This document shows, in pieces, positions 42,001 to 56,980 of a DNA stretch of 64,000 bases (its first letter is position 1; each line of letters starts with the position of its first letter). Under the pieces are notes generated by a model, which saw only the letters and a program-made list of their open reading frames with translations, searched no databases and had not been told where the DNA came from. The stretch is from positions 17,007,209 to 17,071,208 of the forward strand of contig CP114482.1 in NCBI GenBank assembly GCA_027186245.1. The letters are read 5' to 3'. The stretch is from Coriaria nepalensis (taxonomy: Eukaryota; Streptophyta; Magnoliopsida; Cucurbitales; Coriariaceae). A program made the translations under genes and the position numbers.

Positions 42001-45000
42001 GGCAACTATGAACTTTTTTACACTTAAAGTCGTACAATTGCATCTCTTTCAGTCATTAAATCATTCTAAATCATTTCGAACGAACTTCGCACTTTAAACA
42101 TGACTTCCATGCATAACTTGCACTTGATCTATTGAAGGCAACAATGCAATTGTTTAGCCTTAAAATCATGTCATTGAGTCTCCTGTAGTGATTAAATCAG
42201 TCAAAATAAATTGGAACGAATTCTACTTTCGCCCTTCAAAGATGATTTTCTTATATAACTTGCAATTAATCTATTGTAGACAAGAATGCATTATTTTGGG
42301 CAAAAAAAGCATATCATTCACTCTTTTCATATCATTAAATTATTTGAAAGCATGTCAAACCAATTCTATTTTTGCATTTAAAACACGACTTTCATGCATA
42401 ACTTGCAAATGATCTGTTGAAGGCAACTATGTATTTTTTTAGACTTAAAGTCGTATAATTGCGTCTCTTTCAGTCATTAAATCATTCTAAATCACTTCGA
42501 ACAAACTTCACACTTTAAACATGACTTCCTTGCATAACTTGCAGTTGATCTATTGAAGGCAATGCAATTGTTTAGCCTTAAAATCATGTCATTGAGTCTC
42601 CTGTAGTGATTAAATCCTTCAAAATAAATTGGAACAAATTCTACTTTTGCCCTTCAAACATGATTTTCTTATATAACTTGCAATTATTCTATTGCAGACA
42701 AGAATGCATTATTTTGGCCAAAAAAAGCATATCATTCAGTCTTTTCATATCATTAAATTATTTGAAAGCACGTCGAACGAATTCTATTTTTGCATTTAAA
42801 ACACGACTTTCATGCATAACTTGCAAATCATCTATTGAAGGCAACTATGAATTTTGTTAGACTTAAAGTCGTATAATCGCGTCTCTTTCAGTCATTAAAT
42901 CATTCTAAATCACTTCGAACGAAATTCGCATTTTAAACATGAATTTCGTGCATAACTTGCACTTGATCTATTGTAGGAAACAATGCATTTGTTTAGCCTT
43001 AAAATCATGTAATTGAGTCTCTTGTACTATTTAAATCATTCTAAATTAATTCAAACGAATTCGATTTTCGCCCTTCAAACATGATTTTCTTACATAACTT
43101 GCAATTAATCTACTGCAGACAACGATGCACTATTTTAGCCTGAAAAAGCATATCATTTAGTCTTTTCATATCATTAAATTATTTGAAAGCACATCGAACC
43201 ATTCTATTTTTGCATTTAAAACACGACTTTCATGCATAACTTGCAAATGATCTATTGAAGGCAACTATGCATTTTTTTAGACTTAAAGTCGTATAATTGC
43301 GTCTCTTTCAGTCATTAAATCATTCTAAATCACTTCGAACAAACATCACACTTTAAACATGACTTCCATGCATAACTTGCAGTTGATATATTGAAGGCAA
43401 CAATGCAATTGTTTAGCCTTAAAATCAGGTCATTGAGTCTCCTATAGTCATTATATCCTTTAAAATAAATTGGAACGAATTCTTTTTTCGCCCTTGAAAC
43501 ATGATTTTCTTATATAACTTGCAATTAATCTATTGCAGACAAGAATGCATTATTTTGGCCAAAAAAAGCATATCATTCAGTCTTTTCATATCATTAAATT
43601 ATTTAAAAGCACGTCGAACCAATTCTATTTTTGTATTTAAAACACGAGTTTCATGCATAACTCGCAAATGATCTATTGAAGGCAACTATGAATTTTTTTA
43701 GACTTAAAGTCGTATAATTGCGTCTCTTTCTGTCATTAAATCATTCTAAATCACTTCGAACGAAATTCGCATTTTAAACATGAATTTCGTGCATAATTTG
43801 CACTTGATCTATTGTAGGCAACAATGCATTTGTTTAGCCTTAAAATAATGTCATTGAGTCTCTTGTAGTGATTAAGTCATTCTAAATAAATTCGAACGAA
43901 TTCTATTTTGGCCCTTCAAACATGATTTTCTGACATAAATTGCAAATAATCTTTTGCAGACAACGATGCATTATTTTAGCCTGAAAAAGCATATCATTTA
44001 GTCTTTCCATATCATTAAATTATTTGAAAGCACGTCGAACCAATTCTATTTTTGCATTTAAAACACGACTTTCGTGCATAACTTGCAAATGATCTATTGA
44101 AGGCAACTATGCATTATTTTAGACTTAAAGTCGTATAATTGCGTCTCTTTCAGTCATTAAATCATTCTAATTCACTTCGAACGAACTTCACACTTTAAAC
44201 ATTACTTCCATGCATAACTTGCAATTAATCTATTAAAGGCAACAATGCAATTGTTTAGCCTTAAAATTATGTCATTGAGTCTCTTGTAGTGATTAAATCC
44301 TTCAAAATAAATTGGAACGAATTCTACTTTCGCCCTTCAAACATGATTTTCTTATATGACTTGCAATTTATCTATTGCAGACAACAATGCATTATTTTTG
44401 CCTAAAAAAGCATATCATTCAGTCTTTTCATATCATTAAATTATTTGAAAGCACGTCGAACCAATTCTATTTTTCCATTTGAAACACGACTTTCATGCAT
44501 AACTTGTAAATGATCTATTGAAGGCAACTATGAATTTTTTTAGACTTAAAGTCGTATAATTGCGTCTCTTTCAGTCATTAAATCATTCTAAATCACTTCG
44601 AACGAAATTCGCATTTTAAACATCAATTTCGTGTAGAACTTGCACTTGATCTATTGTAGGCAACAATGCATTTTTTTAGGCTTAAAATCATGTCATTGAA
44701 TCTCTTATAGTGATTAAGTCATCCTAAATAAATTCGAACGAATTCGATTTTCGCTCTTCAATCATGATTTTCTTACATAACTTGCAATTAATCTATTACA
44801 GACAACGATGCATTGTTTTAGCCTGAAAAAGCATATCATTCAGTCTTTTCATATCATTAAATTATTTGAAAGCACATCGAACCATTCTATTTTTGCATTT
44901 AAAACACGACTTTCATGCATAACTTGCAAATGATCTATTGAAGGCAACTATGCATTTTTTTAGACTTAAAGTCGTATAATTGCGTCTCTTTCAGTCATTA

Positions 45001-48000
45001 AATCACTCTAAATCACTTCGAACAAACTTCACACTTTAAACATGACTTCCATGCATAACTTGCAGTTGATATATGGAAGGCAACAATGCAATTGTTTAGC
45101 CTTAAAATCATGTCATTGAGTCTCCTATAGTCATTAAATCCATTAAAATAAATTGGAACGAATTCTTTTTTCGCCCTTCAATCATGATTTTCTTATATAA
45201 CTTGCAATTAATCTATTGCAGGCAAGAATGCATTATTTTGGCCAAAAAAAGCATATCATTCAGTCTTTTCATATCATTAAATTATTTGAAAGCACGTCGA
45301 ACCAATTCTATTTTTCCATTTGAAACACGACTTTCATGCATAACTTGTAAATGATCTATTGAAGGCAACTATGAATTTTTTTAGACTTAAAGTCGTATAA
45401 TTGCGTCTCTTTCTGTCATTAAATCGTTCTAAATCACTTCGAATGAAATTCGCATTTTAAACATGAATTTCGTGCATAATTAGCACTTGATCTATTGTAG
45501 GCAAGAATGCATTTGTTTAGCCTTAAAATCGTGTCATTGAGTCTCTTGTAGTGATTAAGTCATTCTAAATAAATTCGAACGAATTCTATTTTGGCCCTTC
45601 AAACATGATTTTCTGACATAAATTGCAAATAATCTTTTGCAGACAACGATGCATTATTTTAGCCTGAAAAAGCATATCATTTAGTCTTTCCATATCAATA
45701 AATTATTTGAAAGCACGTCGAACCAATTCTAATTTTGCATTTAAAACACGAATTTCGTGCATAACTTGCAAATGATCTATTGAAGGCAACTATGCATTAT
45801 TTTACACTTAAAGTCATATAATTGCGTCTCTTTCAGTCATTAAATCATTCTAATTCACTTCGAACGAAATTCGCATTTTAAACATGAATTTCGTGCATAA
45901 CTTGCACTTGATCTATTGTAGGCAACAATGCATTTGTTTAGCCTTAAAATCATGTCATTGAGTCTCTTGTAGTGATTAAGTCATTCTAAATAAATTCGAA
46001 CAAATTCTATTTTCGCCCTTCAAACATGATTTTCTTACACAACTTGCAAATAATCTATTGCAGACAACAGTGCATTATTTTAGAATTAAAATGCATATCA
46101 TTCAGTCTTTTCATATCATTATATTATTTGAAAGCACATCGAACCAATTCTATTTTTGTATTTAAAACTTGACTTTCATGCATAACTTGCAAATGATCTA
46201 TTGAAGGCAACTATGTATTTTTTTAGACTTAAATTCGTATAATTGCGTCTCTTTCAGTCATTAAATCATTCTAAATCACTTCGAACGAAATTTGCATTTT
46301 AAACATGAATTTCGTGCAGAACTTGCACTTGATCTATTGTAGGCAACAATGCATTTGTTTAGCCTTAAAATCATGTCATTGTGTCTCCTATAGTGATTAA
46401 ATCCTTTAAAATAAATTGGAACGAATTCTTTTTTCGCCCTTCAAACATGATTTTCTTATATAACTTGCAATTAATCTATTGCAGACAAGAATGCATTATT
46501 TTGGCGAAAAAAAGCATATAATTCAGTCTTTTCATATCATTAAATTATTTGGAAGCACGTCGAACCAATTCTATTTTTGTATTTAAAACACGAGGTTCAT
46601 GCATAACTCGCAAATGATCTATTGAAGGCAACTATGAATTTTTTTAGACTTAAAGTCGTATAATTGCGTCTCTTTCAGTCATTAAATCATTCTAAATCAC
46701 TTCGAACGAATTTCGCCTTTTAAACATGAATTTCGTGCATAACTTGCACTTCATATATTGTAGGCAATAATGCATTTGTTTAGCCTTAAAATCATGTCAT
46801 TGAGTCTCTTGTACTGATTAAATCATTCTAAATTAATTCGAACGAATTCGATTTTCGCCCTTCAAACATGATTTTCTTACATAACTTGCAATTAATCTAT
46901 TGCAGACAACGATGCATTATTTTAGCCTGAAAAAGCATATCATTTAGTCTTTTCATATCATTAAATTATTTGAAAACACGTCGAACCAATTTTACTTTTG
47001 CATTTAAAACACGACTTTCGTGCATAACTTGCAAATGATCTATTGAAGGCAACTATGCATTTTTTTAGCCTTAAAGTCGTATAATTGCGTCTCTTTCAGT
47101 CATTAAATCATTCTAAATCACTTGGAACGAACTTCACACTTTAAACATGACTTCCATGCATAACTTGCACTTGATCTATTGAAGGGAACAATGCAATTGT
47201 TTCGCCTTAAAATCATGTCATTGAGTCTCCTGTAGTGATTAAATCCTTCAAAATAAATTGGAACGAATTCTACTTTCGCCCTTCAAACATGATTTTCTGA
47301 TATAAGTTGCAATTAATCTATTGGAGACAAGAATGCATTATTTTGGCCAAAAAAAGCATATCATTCAGTCTTTTCATATCATTAAATTATTTGAAAGCAT
47401 GTCGAACCAATTCTATTTTTGCATTTAAAACACTACTTTCATGCATAACTTGCAAATGATCTATTGAAGGCAACTATGTATTTTTTTAGACTTAAATTCG
47501 TATAATTGCGTCTCTTTCAGTCATTCAATCATTCTAAATCACTTCGAACGAAATTCGCATTTTAAACATGAATTTGGTGCAGAACTTGCACTTGATCTAT
47601 TGTAGGCAACAATGCATTTGTTTAGCCTTAAAATCATGTCATCGAGTCTCTTGTACTGATTAAATCATTCTAAATTAATTCGAACGAATTCGATTTTCGC
47701 CCTTCAAACATGATTTTCTTACATAACCTGCAATTAATCTATTGCAGACAACGATGCATTATTTTAGCCTGAAAAAGCATATCATTTCGTCTTTTCATAT
47801 CATTAAATTATTTGAAAATACGTCGAACCAATTTTCTTTTTGCATTTAAAACACGACTTTCGTGCATAACTTGCAAATGATCTATTGAAGGCAACTGTGC
47901 ATTTTTTTAGCCTTAAAGTCGTATAATTGCGTCTCTTTCAGTCATTAACTCATTCTAAATCACTTCGAATGAACTTCACACTTTAAACATGACTTCCATG

Positions 48001-49730
48001 CATAACTTGCACTTGATCTATTGAAGGCAAAAATGCAATTGTTTAGCCTTAAAATCATGTCATTGAGTCTCCTGTAGCGATTAAATCTGTTAAAATAAAT
48101 TGGAACGAATTCTACTTTCGCCCTTCAAAGATGATTTTCTTATATAACTTGCAATTAATCTATTGCAGACAAGAATGCATTATTTTGGCCAAAAAAAGCA
48201 TATCATTCACTCTTTTCATATCACTAAATTATTTGAAAGCACGTCGAACCAATTCTATTTTTGCATTTAAAACTCGACTTTCATGCATAACTTGCAAATG
48301 ATCTATTGAAGGCAACTATGTATTTTTTTAGACTTAAATTCGTATAATTGCGTCTCTTCCAGTCATTAAATAATTCTAAATCACTTCGAACGTACTTCAC
48401 ACTATAAACATGACTTCCATGCATAACTTGCAGTTGATCTATTGAAGGCAACAATACAATTGTTCAACCTTAAAATCATGTCATTAAGTCTCCTGTAGTG
48501 ATTAAATCCTTCAAAATAAATTGTAACGAATTCTACTTTCGCCCTTCAAACATGATTTTCTTATATACCTTGCAATTAATCTATTGCAGACAACAATGCG
48601 TTATTTTGGCCTAAAAAAGCATATCATTCAGTCTTTTCATATCATTAAATTATTTGAAAGCACGTCGAACCAATTCTATTTTTGCATTTAAAACACGACT
48701 TTCGTGCATAACTTGCAAATGATCAATTGAAGGCAACCATGCAGTTTTTTAGCCTTAAAGTCGTATAATTGCATCTCATTCAGTCATTAAATCATTCTAA
48801 GTCACTTTGAACGAACTTCACATTTTAAACATGAATTTCGTGCATAACTTGCACTTGATCTATTGTAGGCAACAATGCATGCATTTGTTTAGCCTTAAAA
48901 TCATGTCATTGAGTCTCTTGTACTGATTAAATCATACTAAATTAATTCGAACGAATTCGATTTTTGCCTTTCAGACATGATTTTCTTACATAAATTGCAA
49001 ACAATCTTTTGCAGACAATGATGCATTATTTTAGCCTGAAAAAGCATATCATTTAGTCTTTCCATATCATTAAATTATTTGAAAGCATGTCGAACCAATT
49101 CTATTTTTGCATTTAAAACACGACTTTCGTGCATAACTTGCAAATGATCTTTTGAAGGCAACTATGCATTTTTTTAGCCTTAAAGTCGTATACTTGCATC
49201 TCTTTCAATCATTAAATCATTCTAAATCTCTTCGAACGAACTTCACACTTTAAACATTACTTTCATTCATAACTTGCAGTTAATCTATTAAAGGCAACAA
49301 TGCAATTGTTTAGCCTTAAAAATATGTCATTGAGTCTCTTGTAGTGATTAAATCCTTCAAAATAAATGGGAACGAATTCTACTTTCGCCCTTCAAACATG
49401 ATTTTCTTATATGACTTGCAATTTATCTATTGCAGACAACAATACATTATTTTTGCCTAAAAAAGCATATCATTCAGTCTTTTCATATCATTAAATTATT
49501 TGAAAGCACGTCGAACCAATTCTATTTTTGCTTTTAAGACACGACTTTCGTGCATAACTTGCAAATGATCTATTGAAGGCAACTATGAACTTTTTTACAC
49601 TTAACGTCGGATAATTGCATCTCTTTCAATCATTAAATCATTCTAAATCACTTCGAACGAACGTCGCACTTTAAACATGACTTCCATGCATAACTTGCAC
49701 TTGATCTATTGAAGGCAACAGTGCAATTGT
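39010..49730 (+). repeat. Long-range duplication, 39.0-39.7 kb copied at 49.1-49.7 kb
   Basis: The words GTCGTATACTTGCATCTC, CTAAATCTCTTCGAAC, ATTACTTTCATTCATAAC and AAATAAATGGGAACG occur together near 39.09-39.27 kb and near 49.18-49.37 kb, followed in both by ACACTTAA-GTCGGATAATTGC-like A sequence. The offset is about 10.1 kb, twenty-four units. The interval spans both copies. Confidence 0.75.
39350..44400 (+). repeat. Six-unit (about 2.52-kb) tandem duplication
   Basis: The halves 39.35-41.87 and 41.87-44.40 kb correspond in order. Paired markers are TTTTACACTTAAAGTCG (39493 and 42016), AAAGATGATTTTC (39713 and 42238), TATGAATTTTGTTAGAC (40322 and 42846), ACGAGTTTCATGCATAACTC (41122 and 43645) and AAAATAATGTCATTG (41321 and 43842). 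Offsets are 2522-2525 bp. The right half lacks three bases near 42560. The sequence similarity points to a recent duplication relative to the rest of the domain. Confidence 0.83.
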
Positions 49731-52700
49731 TTAGCCTTACAATCATGTCATTGAGTCTCCTATAGTCATTAAATCCTTTAAAATAAATTGGAACGAATTC
49801 TTTTTTCACCCATGAAACATGATTTTCTTATATAACTTGCAATTAATCTATTGCAGACAAGAATGCATTATTTTGGCCAAAAAAAGCATATCATTCAGTC
49901 TTTTCATATCATTAAATTATTTAAAAGCACGTCGAACCAATTCTATTTTTGTATTCAAAACACGAGTTTCATGCATAACTCGCAAATGATCTATTGAAGG
50001 CAACTATGTATTTTTTTAGACTTGAATTCGTATAATCGCGTCTCTTCCAGTCATTAAATAATTCTAAATCACTTCGAACGTACTTCACACTTTAAACATG
50101 ACTTCCATGCATAACTTGCAGTTGATCTATTGAAGGCAAAAATGCAATTGTTTAGCCTTAAAATCATGTCATTGAGTCTCCTGTAGTGATTAAATCCGTC
50201 AAAACAAATTGGAACGAATTCTACTTTTGCCCTTCAAACATGATTTTCTTATATAACTTGAAATTATTCTATTGCAGACAAGAATGCATTATTTTGGCCA
50301 AAAAAAGCATATCATTCAGTGTTTTCATATCATTAAATTATTTGAAAGCACGTCGAACCAATTCTATTTTTGTATTTAAAACACGACTTTCATGCATAAC
50401 TTGCAAATGATCTATTGAAGGCAACTATGAATTTTGTTAGACTTAAAGTCATATAATTGCGTCTCTTTCAGTCATTAAATCATTCTAAATCACTTCGAAC
50501 GAAATTCGCATTTTAAACATGAATTTCATGCATAACTTGCACTTGATCTATTGTAGGAAACAATGCATTTGTTTAGCCTTAAAATCATGTAATTGAGTCT
50601 CTTGTACTAATTAAATCATTCTAAATTAATTCGGACGAATTCGATTTTCGCCCTTCAAACATGATTTTCTTACATAACTTGCAATTAATCTATTGCAGAC
50701 AACGATGCACTATTTTAGCCTGAAAAAGCATATCATTTAGTCTTTTCATATCATTAAATTATTTGAAAGCACATCGAACCATTCTATTTTTGCATTTAAA
50801 ACACGACTTTCATGCATAACTTGGAAATGATCTATTGAAGGCAACTATGCATTTTTTTAGACTTAAAGTCGTATAATTGCGTCTCTTTCAGTCATTAAAT
50901 CATTCTAAATCACTTCGAACAAACATCACACTTTAAACGTGACTTCCATGCATAACTTGTAGTTGATATATTGAAGGCAACAATGCAATTGTTTAGCCTT
51001 ACAATCATGTCATTGAGTCTCCTATAGTCATTAAATCCTTTAAAATAAATTGGAACGAATTCTTTTTTCACCCTTGAAACATGATTTTCTTATATAACTT
51101 GCAATTAATCTATTGCAGACAAGAATGCATTATTTTGGCCAAAAAAAGCATATCATTCAGTCTTTTCATATCATTAAATTATTTAAAAGCACGTCGAACC
51201 AATTCTATTTTTGTATTCAAAACACGAGTTTCATGCATAACTCGCAAATGATCTATTGAAGGCAACTATGAATTTTTTTAGACTTAAAGTCGTATAATTG
51301 CGTCTCTTTCTGTCATTAAATCATTCTAAATCACTTCGAACGAAATTCGCATTTTAAACATGAATTTCTTGCATAATTTGCACTTGATCTATTGTACGCA
51401 ACAATGCATTTGTTTAGCCTTAAAATCATGTCATTGAGTCTCTTGTAGTGATTAAGTCATTCTAAATAAATTCGAACGAATTCTATTTTCGCCCTTCAAA
51501 CATGATTTTCTGACATAAATTGCAAATAATCTTTTGCAGACAACGATGCATTATTTTAGCCTGAAAAAGCATATCATTTAGTCTTTCCTTATCATTAAAT
51601 TATTTGAAAGCACGTCGAACCAATTCTATTTTTGCATTTAAAACATGACTTTCGTGCATAACTTGCCAATGATCTATTGAAGGCAACTATGCATTATTTT
51701 AGACTTAAAGTCGTATAATTGCGTCTCTTTCAGTCATTAAATCATTCTAATTCGCTTTGAACGAACTTCACACTTTAAACATTACTTCCATGCATAACTT
51801 GCAGTTAATCTATTAAAGGCAACAATGCAATTGTTTAGCCTTAAAATTATGTCATTGAGTCTCTTGTAGTGATTAAATCCTTCAAAATAAATTGGAACGA
51901 ATTCTACTTTCGCCCTTCAAACATGATTTTCTTATATGACTTGCAATTTATCTATTGCAGACAACAATGCATTATTTTTGCCTAAAAAAGCATATCATTC
52001 AGTCTTTTCATATCATTAAATTATTTGAAAGCACGTCGAACCAATTCTATTTTTCCATTTGAAACACGACTTTCATGCATAACTTGTAAATGATCTATTG
52101 AAGGCAACTATGAATTTTTTTAGACTTAAAGTCGTATAATTGCGTCTCTTTCAGTCATTAAATCATTCTAAATCACTTCGAACGAAATTCGCATTTTAAA
52201 CATCAATTTCGTGCAGAACTTGCACTTGATCTATTGTAGGCAACAATGCATTTGTCTAGGCTTAAAATCATGTCATTGAATCTCTTATAGTGATTAAGTC
52301 ATTCTAGATAAATTCGAACGAATTCGATTTCCGCTCTTCAATCATGATTTTCTTACATAACTTGCAATTAATCTATTACAGACAACGATGCATTATTTTA
52401 TCCTAAAAAAGCATATCATTTAGTCTTTTCATATCCTTAAATTATTTGAAAGCACATCGAACCATTCTATTTTTGCATTGAAAACACGACTTTCATGCAT
52501 AACTTGCAAATGATCTATTGAAGGCAACTATGCATTTTTTTAGACTTAAAGTCGTATAATTGCGTCTCTTTCAGTCATTAAATCATTCTGAATCACTTCG
52601 AACAAACTTCACACTTTAAACATGACTTCCATGCATAACTTGCAGTTGATATATTGAAGGCAACAATGCAATTGTTTAGCCTTAAAATCATGTCGTTGAG

Positions 52701-52770
52701 TCTCCTATAGTGATTAAATCCTTTAAAATAAATTGGAACGAATTCTTTTTTCACCCTTCAAACATGATTT
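42600..52770 (+). repeat. Long-range duplication, 42.6-45.2 kb copied at 50.2-52.8 kb
   Basis: Markers match at an offset of 7580 bp, eighteen HOR units: TATGAATTTTGTTAGAC near 42846 and 50426, CACATCGAACCATTC near 43190 and 50770, and AACATCAATTTCGTG near 44619 and 52199 with TGAATCTCTTATAGTG following both. The one-base deletion in CGAACCATTC (others read CGAACCAATTC) is a good shared derived mark. The interval given spans both copies; the sequence between them is other satellite of the same domain. Confidence 0.8.
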
Positions 52771-55700
52771 TCTTATATGACTTGCAATTTATCTATTGCA
52801 GACAACAATACATTATTTTTGCCTAAAAAAGCATATCATTCAGTCTTTTCATATCATTAAATTATTTGAAAGCACGTCGAACCAATTCTATTTTTGCTTT
52901 TAAGACACGACTTTCGTGCATAACTTGCAAATGATCTATTGAAGGCAACTATGAACTTTTTTACACTTAACGTCGGATAATTGCATCTCTTTCAATCATT
53001 AAATCATTCTAAATCACTTCGAACGAACGTCGCACTTTAAACATGACTTCCATGCATAACTTGCACTTGATCTATTGAAGGCAACAGTGCAATTGTTTAG
53101 CCTTACAATCATGTCATTGAGTCTCCTATAGTCATTAAATCCTTTAAAATAAATTGGAACGAATTCTTTTTTCACCCATGAAACATGATTTTCTTATATA
53201 ACTTGCAATTAATCTATTGCAGACAAGAATGCATTATTTTGGCCAAAAAAAGCATATCATTCAGTCTTTTCATATCATTAAATTATTTAAAAGCACGTCG
53301 AACCAATTCTATTTTTGTATTCAAAACACGAGTTTCATGCATAACTCGCAAATGATCTATTGAAGGCAACTATGTATTTTTTTAGACTTAAATTCGTATA
53401 ATCGCGTCTCTTCCAGTCATTAAATAATTCTAAATCACTTCGAACGTACTTCACACTTTAAACATGACTTCCATGCATAACTTGCAGTTGATCTATTGAA
53501 GGCAAAAATGCAATTGTTTAGCCTTAAAATCATGTCATTGAGTCTCCTGTAGTGATTAAATCCGTCAAAACAAATTGGAACGAATTCTACTTTTGCCCTT
53601 CAAACATGATTTTCTTATATAACTTGCAATTAATCTATTGCAGACAAGAATGCATTATTTTGGCCAAAAAAAGCATATCATTCAGTCTTTTCATATCATT
53701 AAATTATTTGAAAGCACGTCGAACCAATTCTATTTTTCCATTTAAAACACGACTTTCATGCATAACTTGTAAATGATCTATTGAAGGCACCTCTGAATTT
53801 TTTTAGACTTAAAGTCGTATGATTGCGTCTCTTTCTGTCATTAAATCATTCTAAATCACTTCGAACCAAATTCGCATTTTAAACATGAATTTCGTGCACA
53901 ACTTGCACTTGATCTATTGTAGGCAACAATGCATTTGTTTAGCCTTAAAATCATGTCATTGAGTGTCTTGTAGTGATTAAGTCATTCTAAATAAATTCGA
54001 ACGAATTCTATTTTCGCCCTTCAAACATGATTTTCTTACATAAATTGCAAATAATCTTTTGCAGACAACGATGCATTATTTTAGCCTGAAAAAGCATATC
54101 ATTTAGTCTTTCCATATCATTAAATTATTTGAAAGCATGTCGAACCAATTCTATTTTTGCATTTAAAACAAGACTTTCGTGCATAACTTGCAAATGATCT
54201 ATTGAAGGCAACTATGAACTTTTTTACACTTAAAGTCGTATAATTGCATCTCTTTCAGTCATTAAATCATTCTAAATCACTTCGAACGAACTTCGCACTT
54301 TAAACATGACTTCCATGCATAACTTGCACTTGATCTATTGAAGGCAACAATGCAATTGTTTAGCCTTAAAATCATGTCATTGAGTCTCCTGTAGTGATTA
54401 AATCCTTCAAAATAAATTGGAACGAATTCTACTTTCGCCCTTCAAACATGATTTTCTTATATACCTTGCAATTAATCTATTGCAGACAACAATGCGTTAT
54501 TTTGGCCTAAAAAAGCATATCATTCAGTCTTTTCATATCATTAAATTATTTGAAAGCACGTCGAACCAATTCTATTTTTGCATTTAAAACACGACTTTCA
54601 TGCATAACTTGCAAATGATCTATTGAAGGCAACTATGTATTTTTTTAGACTTAAATTCGTATAATTGCGTCTCTTTCAGTCATTAATACATTCTAAATCA
54701 CTTCGAATGAAATTCGCATTTTGAACATGAATTTCGTGCAGAACTTGCACTTGATCTATTGTAGGCAATATTGCCTTTGTTTAGCCTTAAAATCATGTCA
54801 TTGAGTCTCTTGTACTGATTAAATCATTCTAAATTAATTCGAACGAATTCGATTTTCGCCCTTCAAACATGATTTTCTTACACAACTTGCAAATAATCTA
54901 TTGCAGACAACAGTGCATTATTTTAGAATTAAAATGCATATCATTCAGTCTTTTCATATCATTATATTATTTGAAAGCACATCGAACCAATTCTATTTTT
55001 GCATTTAAAACACGACTTTCGTGCATAACTTGTAAATGATCTATTGAAGGCAACTCTGAATTTTTTTAGACTTAAAGTCGTATGATTGCGTCTCTTTCTG
55101 TCATTAAATCATTCCAAATCACTTCGAACGAAATTCGCATTTTAAACATGAATTTCGTGCACAACTTGCACTTGATCTATTGTAGGCAACAATGCATTTG
55201 TTTAGCCTTAAAATTATGTCATTGAGTGTCTTGTAGTGATTAAGTCATTCTAAATAAATTCGAACGAATTCTATTTTCGCCCTTCAAACATGATTTTCTT
55301 ACATAAATTGCAAATAATCTTTTGCAGACAACGATGCATTATTTTAGCCTGAAAAAGCATATCATTCAGTCTTTCCATATCATTAAATTATTTGAAAGCA
55401 TGTCGAACCAATTCTATTTTTGCATTTAAAACACGACTTTCATGCATAACTTGCAAATGATCTATTGAAGGCAACTATGTATTTTTTTAGGCTTAAATTC
55501 GTATAATTGCGTCTCTTTCAGTCATTTAATCATTCTAAATCACTTCGAACGAAATTCGCATTTTAAACATGAATTTCGTGCAGAACTTGCACTTGATCTA
55601 TTGTAGGCAACAATGCATTTGTTTAGCCTTAAAATCATGTCATTGAGTCTCTTGTACTGATTAAATCATTCTAAATTAATTCGAACGAATTCGATTTTCG

Positions 55701-56980
55701 CCCTTCAAACATGATTTTCTCACATAACCTGCAATTAATCTATTGCAGACAACGACGCATTATTTTAGCCTGAAAAAGCATATCATTTAGTCTTTTCATA
55801 TCATTAAATTATTTGAAAACACGTCGAACCAATTTTCTTTTTGCATTTGAAACACGACTTTCGTGCATAACTTGCAAATGATCTATTGAAGGCAACTATG
55901 CATTTTTTTAGCCTTAAAGTCGTATAATTGCGTCTCTTTCAGTCATTAAATCATTCTAAATCACTTCGAATGAACTTCACACTTTAAACATGACTTCCAT
56001 GCATAACTTGCACTTGATCTATTGAAGGCAAAAACGCAATTGTTTAGCCTTAAAATCATGTCATTGAGTCTCGTGTAGTGATTAAATCCGTTAAAATAAA
56101 TTGGAACGAATTCTACTTTCGCCCTTCAAAGATGATTTTCTTATATAACTTGCAATTAATCTATTGCAGACAAGAATGCATTATTTTGGCCAAAAAAAGC
56201 ATATCATTCACTCTTTTCATATCATTAAATTATTTGAAAGCACGTCGAACCAATTCTATTTTCGCATTCAAAACTCGACTTTCATGCATAACTTGCAAAT
56301 GATCTATTGAAGGCAACTATGTATTTTTTTAGACTTAAATTCGTATAATTGCGTCTCTTCCAGTCATTAAATAATTCTAAATCACTTCGAACGTACTTCA
56401 CACTTTAAACATGACTTCCATGCATAACTTGCAGTTGATCTATTGAAGGCAACAATACAATTGTTTAGCCTTAAAATCATGTCATTAAGTCTCCTGTAGT
56501 GATTAAATCCTTCAAAATAAATTGGAACGAATTCTACTTTCGCCCTTCAAACATGATTTTCTTATATACCTTGCAATTAATCTATTGCAGACAACAATGC
56601 GTTATTTTGGCCTAAAAAAGCATATCATTCAGTCTTTTCATATCATTAAATTAGTTGAAAGCACGTCGAACCAATTCTATTTTTGCATTTAAAACACGAC
56701 TTTCGTGGATAACTTGCAAAGGATCAGTTGAAGGCAACCATGCAGTTTTTTAGCCTTAAAGTCGTATAATTGCGTCTCTTTAAGTCATTAAATCATTCTA
56801 AGTCACTTCGAACGAACTTCACATTTTAAACATGAATTTCGTGCATAACTTGCACTTGATCTATTGTAGGCAACAATGCATTTGTTTAGCCTTAAAATCA
56901 TGTCATTGAGTCTCTTGTACTGATTAAATCATTCTAAATTAATTCGAACAAATTCGATTTTTGCCCTTCAGACATGATTT
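47420..56980 (+). repeat. Nineteen-unit-offset duplication, 47.4-49.0 kb and 55.4-57.0 kb
   Basis: ACAATACAATTGTT is at 48451 and 56452. Nearby shared words are AAATTCGTATAATTGCG, CGAACGTACTTCACAC, TATATACCTTGCAATTAATC and AACCATGCAGTTTTTTAGCC. The offset is about 8001 bp, nineteen units. The TAGAATTAAAATGC type of C monomer at 46080 and 54930 belongs to a neighbouring, similarly spaced match. The interval spans both copies. Confidence 0.78.
49390..53620 (+). repeat. Eight-unit (3366-bp) duplication
   Basis: 49.39-50.25 kb and 52.75-53.62 kb match closely. Shared marks are TTGCTTTTAAGACACGAC, ACACTTAACGTCGGATAATTG, GAACGAACGTCGCAC, CCTTACAATCATGTC, TTTTTTCACCCATGAAAC and CCGTCAAAACAAATTGGAAC. 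The offset is 3366 bp, exactly eight units. The interval spans both copies. Confidence 0.85.
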
